A stretch of DNA of 64,000 bases from Lachnospiraceae bacterium (GTDB lineage: Bacteria > Bacillota > Clostridia > Lachnospirales > Lachnospiraceae), in NCBI GenBank assembly GCA_015057275.1, contig SVEO01000003.1, forward strand, positions 62,001-126,000, written 5' to 3'. Positions 60,302 through 64,000 of the stretch are shown in pieces. A model generated the notes under the pieces. The model had not been told where the DNA came from. It ran no database searches and saw only the letters and a list, made by a program, of their open reading frames with translations. The translations under genes were made by a program, and so were the position numbers. Each line of letters starts with the position of its first letter. Positions within the stretch are counted from its first letter, which is position 1.

Positions 60302-60385
60302 TCAAATGCCACAGGCTGTCTGCTGAATCTCCTTTATGAAATCTACAATAAACCGGGGATGCAGTTTCAAAGAATACCGCTCCAT
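60302..60385 (-). CDS. Possible 27-codon leader open frame before panB
   Basis: An ATG-to-TGA frame encodes [20 protein letters not shown] plus seven residues and ends 14 bases before the panB start. Its own ribosome site is poor. It contains an AAAGGAGAT sequence in its second half that does not lead to a good start codon. It may be a regulatory leader peptide or chance. Confidence 0.25.
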   Translation of the reverse strand: MERYSLKLHPRFIVDFIKEIQQTACGI

Positions 60386-60412
60386 TTATTATGTCATCAT
60401 CTTACCACAAGA

Positions 60413-60450
60413 CAAAAAAAATTCAAGACCCAATCAAGAGTCTTGAATTT
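60413..60450 (-). terminator. Intrinsic terminator of gltA
   Basis: On the - strand AAATTCAAGAC and GTCTTGAATTT (60440-60450 and 60419-60429) form a perfect 11-bp stem with a 10-base loop, followed by a run of T. It is 12 bases past the citrate synthase stop. Confidence 0.9.
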
Positions 60451-60461
60451 TATAATATGTA

Positions 60462-61823
60462 CTAGTTTCTTTCCTCCAATAAGCGATAGTCCTTGTGATG
60501 ACCTACATAACGGTACGCCGGACGGATAATTTTACCCTTGTTCACCAACTCTTCGATGCGGTGCGCGGACCAACCGGAGATTCTGGCGATTGCAAAAATC
60601 GGTGTGAATAATTCCTTCGGAATGCCAAGCATCGTGTAAAGCAGACCGGTGTAGAAGTCGACGTTCGCACAAACCGGCTTCTGCAGCTTCTTACGCTCCA
60701 TAATAATGTTGCCTGCCGTACGCTCAACTAAATCATAAAGTGCAAATACATCCTGCAATCCTTTTTCTTCGGCCAGCATCTTTGCATACCTCTTCATAAT
60801 CACGCAACGAGGGTCGGACAATGTGTATACGGCATGCCCCATACCATAGACAAGACCGGTGTGATCAAACGCTTCTTTGTCAAGAATCTTGTTGATATAT
60901 GCCTTAACTTCAGCCTCGTTTGTCCAATCCTTTACGTTTGCCTTAATGTCTTCGAACATGTTTTCAACCTTGAGGTTGGCACCGCCGTGACGAGGACCCT
61001 TTAAGGAGCCTAAGGATGCAGCAATCGCGGAATAGGTATCTGTATTTGTAGAGGATACTACATGTGTGGTAAAGGTAGAGTTATTACCGCCGCCGTGCTC
61101 AGTATGCAGCACTAAGGCAATATCAAGAACCTTTGCTTCCAACTCGGTATATTCTGCATCTCTTCTTAAAATACGCAGTAAGTTTTCTGCCGTAGATAAG
61201 CCTTCCTTCGGGTAACGAATCAGCAAACTGCGGTCGAGATGATAGTGTTTATAAGCCTGATAAGCGTAGCCGGCAATCAGCGGAAACTGCGCAATCAACG
61301 ACAAGCTCTGGCGAAGTACGTTCGGAATCGAAATATCCTCTGCTTTTTCATCATAGGAATATAGAGTAAGTACGCTCTTCTGCATCGCATTCATCATATC
61401 AAGGCTTGGGGCTTTCATAATGATATCACGTACGAAGCTGTCCGGTAACTGTCGGCACTCTGACATAATCTGCAGGAAAGTTTCTAACTGCTCTTTGTTC
61501 GGGAGCTCGCCAAACAACAAAAGATAGGTTGTCTCTTCGAATGCAAATCTGCGGTTTTGTAAATCCTCAACTAAATCCATGACATTGTAGCCTTGAAAAT
61601 ATAAACGTCCGTCCGACGGAATCTTACGACCGTTTACAAAATTGTAAGCAACCACGTCTGAAATCTCAGTAAGACCGGTTAAAACACCGTTACCGTTAGA
61701 GTCACGCAAGCCGCGCTTAACGTCGTATTCGGTATATAAATTCTGGTCAATTTCACCGGATACCATACAGTATTTGACCAACTCGTCAAACTTCTCATCT
61801 AATACTTTTGTCTCTCTATGCAT
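60462..61823 (-). CDS. gltA: Citrate synthase (si type)
   Basis: Condenses acetyl-CoA and oxaloacetate to citrate, here probably feeding glutamate synthesis. The 453 residues carry the catalytic His blocks HTEHGGGNNSTF and GMGHAVYTLSDPR (the second with the oxaloacetate His) and the catalytic Asp in NVDFYTGLLY. Length is about 20-30 longer than typical. GGAGGAATTT precedes the start; a promoter and a GC-rich hairpin lie in the leader. It is monocistronic. No aconitase or isocitrate dehydrogenase gene is nearby. Confidence 0.96.
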   Translation of the reverse strand: MHRETKVLDEKFDELVKYCMVSGEIDQNLYTEYDVKRGLRDSNGNGVLTGLTEISDVVAYNFVNGRKIPSDGRLYFQGYNVMDLVEDLQNRRFAFEETTYLLLFGELPNKEQLETFLQIMSECRQLPDSFVRDIIMKAPSLDMMNAMQKSVLTLYSYDEKAEDISIPNVLRQSLSLIAQFPLIAGYAYQAYKHYHLDRSLLIRYPKEGLSTAENLLRILRRDAEYTELEAKVLDIALVLHTEHGGGNNSTFTTHVVSSTNTDTYSAIAASLGSLKGPRHGGANLKVENMFEDIKANVKDWTNEAEVKAYINKILDKEAFDHTGLVYGMGHAVYTLSDPRCVIMKRYAKMLAEEKGLQDVFALYDLVERTAGNIIMERKKLQKPVCANVDFYTGLLYTMLGIPKELFTPIFAIARISGWSAHRIEELVNKGKIIRPAYRYVGHHKDYRLLEERN

Positions 61824-61897
61824 AAATTCCTCCGTTCCGCCGCATCCTTGGCGGCTTAAAACACATTACTACATAACCATACTTCAAAATCGCGTAC

Positions 61898-61926
61898 ATT
61901 ATACTTGACATTTTTTGAAAATGCAA
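61898..61926 (-). promoter_or_regulatory. gltA promoter
   Basis: On the - strand, TTGCAT (61921-61926), 17-base spacer, TATAAT (61898-61903). The -35 lies 4 bases from the stop of the upstream surface-protein gene. A CCGCC/GGCGG hairpin (around 61837-61855) sits in the leader before the ribosome site. Confidence 0.75.
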
Positions 61927-61929
61927 GAC

Positions 61930-63579
61930 CTATCTTGTCATATTTGGTCCCGGCTCGTTCTCCGGAATCTCGTCACCGGAGATTTCTTCTGTTTCCTGCG
62001 GCGTTGTCGGTTCGGTCGGGTCTTCCGCGGTTGGTTCCTCTGGCGGAGTTGCGATTGGTGGCTTTGTTGTTGTCGGCTTTGGTGTTGTTGTCTCTGTCTT
62101 CGTCGGCTTTGTTTCCGTCTTCTTCGGTGTTGTTGTTTCTGTCTGTTTTTTCGTCGTTTTTGTCTCGGTTTGCTTCTTTGTCGTCTTCGTTTCTGTGTCT
62201 TTTGGAGTTGTTACCTCGTCTTCCGTTGAAGTTTCCGGTTCTTCAATTAGTTCCGACGATGCGCTGATGGTAAGTTCAGCATCCTCCTCAACCTTAATGT
62301 AAAGACGTCCGATGACGGTGGTCACATTTCCATATGCATCCTCTGCTGTAATTTCATAACGTTGGTAGCCTTCTTGCAGTTTGTCCTTTACTACAAAGCT
62401 GATTTGCAGATTTGCATTGCTTTGCTCAATTTCCTCACCGTTATCAGTAATGGAAATATTCTTTTTTAAGAAATCGACAATTTTAGTACGCGTATTTTTC
62501 TGCGTCACTGCTTTTTCTGTACAAATAACGTTAACGTTCAGCGGATATTTTATTTCCGGACCTTTCGTATCTTTAACCGTAAAAGTAATGGTTGCTGTCG
62601 GTGTGGAGCCATCCCCAAGTGTCATACGGTACGTTACCGGATATTCACCCGGCGCACTAGTATCTACTTTGCCTTCAATCTCTACCTTATGATTGACTGC
62701 CATATTCGCACGATTTAGAGCTACAATATATTGGTAATAGTTGATATCCTCGCCACGTTCAATGGTAATATTAGATGCTGCAACCGCAATTGTTCCAGGG
62801 GCAGCTGTGGCCCAAGGATTCGTTTCACTGTTGTTTGTCGGATCCCAGTAACATTTTTTGCCGATGTCGCGAACGGTAGGAATTGTAAAATCAACTTTTG
62901 CTTCTGCATCAGCTACAACAATTGTCGTGCCGACATCGCAAAGGTTAAACAAAGTTCTGGCATCATAATCATTCAAAATCATACGCTGTCCATTGTGAGA
63001 TTTGCCGATTAAGTTGTAGCCGGATTCGTATAAGGTTCCGGGATCGGCTTCCCAGTAGTGCGCACTGGCAATGACATAGTCCTCACCAAAAGTTTGACAG
63101 TAATGATTCCACATAGTCGTCCATGCATCATCAACGACGAAATTCTTTTTCATCCAGGTGTACTTCTCATCAAGTGTGTAGGTGCCTGGCTCAATTTTGA
63201 TACCCACACTGCAACTCATCACGCTCAACGGCAAGGTGTATGCGCCATCACTGTCGAGGCCATACACAATGGTCAGGTTCTGGGACGGCACAACATATAC
63301 TTGTACGCTCTTCCCAGTGTAATTTTTTAAATTTTTCTGCAACATTTCCGATTGCGAAAGTTCCTCTTCTCCCATCAATGCCTGATTACGGTTCACTACT
63401 TCCTCATCGGAAACAACATTTTCTTCTGTATCGGTAGCCGTGGCCGACGGCTCTGCCTTATAAAAGAATACCGGAAACAAAACGAGCCACGATACAATAA
63501 GTACCACAATTAAAATGACCGGCACTGTGATAGTAAGACATGTATATAAAATTTTATTGGCGTTCTTTCCTAATTTCAT
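61930..63579 (-). CDS. Surface protein with a degenerate L,D-transpeptidase-like domain and Ig-like repeats
   Basis: A 549-residue protein with an N-terminal membrane anchor (about residues 14-38), then a domain (about 90-225) that reads like YkuD: SVQVYVVPSQNLTIVY, PLSVMSCSVG, EPGTYTLDEKYTW, ASAHYWEADPG (His174) and GKSHNGQRMILNDYDARTLFNLCDVGTTIVV. In active enzymes the last block reads SHGC-x-R; here the Cys position is Gly197, so the nucleophile seems lost, while His195 and Arg199 remain. Two Ig-like regions (about 262-365 and 366-450) and a Thr/Lys/Pro tail of about 100 residues follow. No LPxTG is present. ATG 63579 lies behind GAAAGGAAG. Likely an envelope binding protein. Confidence 0.65.
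   Translation of the reverse strand: MKLGKNANKILYTCLTITVPVILIVVLIVSWLVLFPVFFYKAEPSATATDTEENVVSDEEVVNRNQALMGEEELSQSEMLQKNLKNYTGKSVQVYVVPSQNLTIVYGLDSDGAYTLPLSVMSCSVGIKIEPGTYTLDEKYTWMKKNFVVDDAWTTMWNHYCQTFGEDYVIASAHYWEADPGTLYESGYNLIGKSHNGQRMILNDYDARTLFNLCDVGTTIVVADAEAKVDFTIPTVRDIGKKCYWDPTNNSETNPWATAAPGTIAVAASNITIERGEDINYYQYIVALNRANMAVNHKVEIEGKVDTSAPGEYPVTYRMTLGDGSTPTATITFTVKDTKGPEIKYPLNVNVICTEKAVTQKNTRTKIVDFLKKNISITDNGEEIEQSNANLQISFVVKDKLQEGYQRYEITAEDAYGNVTTVIGRLYIKVEEDAELTISASSELIEEPETSTEDEVTTPKDTETKTTKKQTETKTTKKQTETTTPKKTETKPTKTETTTPKPTTTKPPIATPPEEPTAEDPTEPTTPQETEEISGDEIPENEPGPNMTR
62034..62200 (-). repeat. Low-complexity repeat encoding the Thr/Lys/Pro tail
   Basis: Short degenerate repeats encode TETKTTKKQ twice in tandem (near 62140-62195) and then several TETxPKPT-like units. 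This is the disordered tail of the surface protein and may be wall-spanning. Copy number may vary between strains. Confidence 0.75.
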
Positions 63580-63620
63580 CCAAAACTTCCTTTCAAGTGT
63601 AACTTCTTGTACAAAATAAT

Positions 63621-63649
63621 ATTCTACACTTTTTTTTCGCAAAGTACAA
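63621..63649 (-). promoter_or_regulatory. Promoter of the surface-protein gene
   Basis: On the - strand, TTGTAC (63644-63649), 17-base spacer with eight A residues, TAGAAT (63621-63626), 42 bases from the start codon. Confidence 0.62.
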
Positions 63650-63687
63650 CCAGAATTTTAATTCTTCGCTTTAAAGTCATAAAGTAG

Positions 63688-63716
63688 TTGACATGTAAAT
63701 TTAAATCGAGTACAAT
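63688..63716 (+). promoter_or_regulatory. tyrA promoter
   Basis: TTGACA (63688-63693), 17-base spacer, TACAAT (63711-63716). It is divergent from the surface-protein promoter with about 40 bases between the -35 boxes. Confidence 0.75.
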
Positions 63717-63758
63717 CAAACAAACGTTATTTCAAATTTTGAAAGGCAGAGTGAAACG

Positions 63759-64000
63759 ATGAGTAATTTATCTGTTGGCATTGTGGGACTTGGATTAATC
63801 GGCGGTTCAATTGCAAAGAATTGTCGCCGTGTGTACCCGGACAGCCGAATTATTGTATATAACCGCAGCGAGAACGCGCGTCATATGGCGCTTGCGGATG
63901 GGGTGGCAAATATCGCAACCGATGCAGTGGACGAGTCATTTGCCGAGTGTGACTTCATTTTCCTGTGTACACCGGTTGAATATAATATTTCTTATTTAAG
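63759..64000 (+). CDS. tyrA: Prephenate dehydrogenase, N-terminal part (partial)
   Basis: Only the first 80 codons are present. They start with VGIVGLGLIGGSIAKN, the NAD(P)-binding GxGxxG motif characteristic of TyrA, then continue through YNRSENARHMALADGVAN and DFIFLCTPVEYN, both typical. Prephenate dehydrogenase makes 4-hydroxyphenylpyruvate for tyrosine. GAAAGGCAGAGTGAAACG precedes the ATG. A related NAD-dependent dehydrogenase cannot be fully excluded without the catalytic half, but the block order fits TyrA. Confidence 0.88.
   Translation, partial: MSNLSVGIVGLGLIGGSIAKNCRRVYPDSRIIVYNRSENARHMALADGVANIATDAVDESFAECDFIFLCTPVEYNISYL

Noticed and set aside
61930..62230. LPxTG sorting signal in the surface protein
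   Set aside because: The tail ends PGPNMTR with no LPxTG motif or C-terminal membrane helix.
1..64000. CRISPR array, tRNA or rRNA genes, insertion sequences
   Set aside because: No regularly spaced repeats, cloverleaf-like sequences, rRNA motifs or transposase reading frames were seen in reading the window.

Overview
The window is a chromosomal stretch of a low-GC, endospore-forming Firmicute, most likely a member of the Lachnospiraceae (Clostridia). The reasons are gene order (rng, rplU, prp, rpmA, obgE, yhbY, nadD, yqeK, rsfS, lexA; the HlyD-like, ylmE, sepF, ylmH cluster; mreBCD, mrdA, minCDE, rodA, mgsA; yqfC, yqfD, phoH, ybeY), the spore genes spoIVA, yqfC and yqfD, an N-terminally extended L27 next to its Prp protease, and Gram-positive type promoters, Shine-Dalgarno sites and LexA boxes. 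No rRNA, tRNA, CRISPR array, insertion sequence or prophage was seen. Coding density is high and both edge genes (rng and tyrA) are cut by the window.

Layout. 1-9.0 kb, + strand: the end of rng, then a three-gene insertion (Na+-coupled NSS transporter, glycerol kinase, monoacylglycerol-lipase-like hydrolase) separating rng from rplU, then the ribosome/Obg operon to rsfS. 9.1-10.4 kb: lexA and a divergent YneA-like LysM protein share an intergenic region packed with LexA boxes. From 10.5 kb nearly everything is on the - strand: a tyrosine recombinase and a TtcA-type tRNA thiolase; a CMP-kinase-like protein; an operon running HlyD-like adaptor, ylmE, sepF, ylmH, aroB, lspA, rluA-type synthase (19.4 to 13.2 kb); a DUF378 gene on +; the morphogenesis operon radC, mreB, mreC, mreD, mrdA, minC, minD, minE, rodA, mgsA (29.2 to 19.8 kb); the proline/folate/mismatch/tRNA run proB, unknown, DUF896, fthC, proA, miaB, mutS, mutL, miaA, PLP enzyme (41.8 to 29.3 kb); two flavoproteins behind a BofC-like gene (45.3 to 41.9 kb); the yqfC, yqfD, phoH, ybeY, DUF3048 run (49.6 to 45.4 kb); rpsU; tyrS-alaS; a membrane MutS-like ATPase; spoIVA; panB-panC-coaBC; citrate synthase; a surface protein; and the start of tyrA (+).

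How the genes work together. The core themes are cell shape and division (SepF, Min system, Mre/RodA/PBP2), ribosome assembly (L21, L27 and its protease, Obg, YhbY, RsfS, YbeY, S21), the SOS response with a division inhibitor, DNA repair, and sporulation. Small biosynthetic blocks (proline, pantothenate/CoA, shikimate, NAD) are embedded among them.

The points most worth a second look are: the surface protein at 61930-63579, which looks like an L,D-transpeptidase (YkuD) domain that has lost its catalytic cysteine; a SOS control region in which LexA boxes sit inside and just after a perfect consensus promoter; a BofC-like gene with a forespore-type promoter candidate; a membrane-anchored MutS-like ATPase; and the glycerol/lipase insertion splitting rng from rplU.
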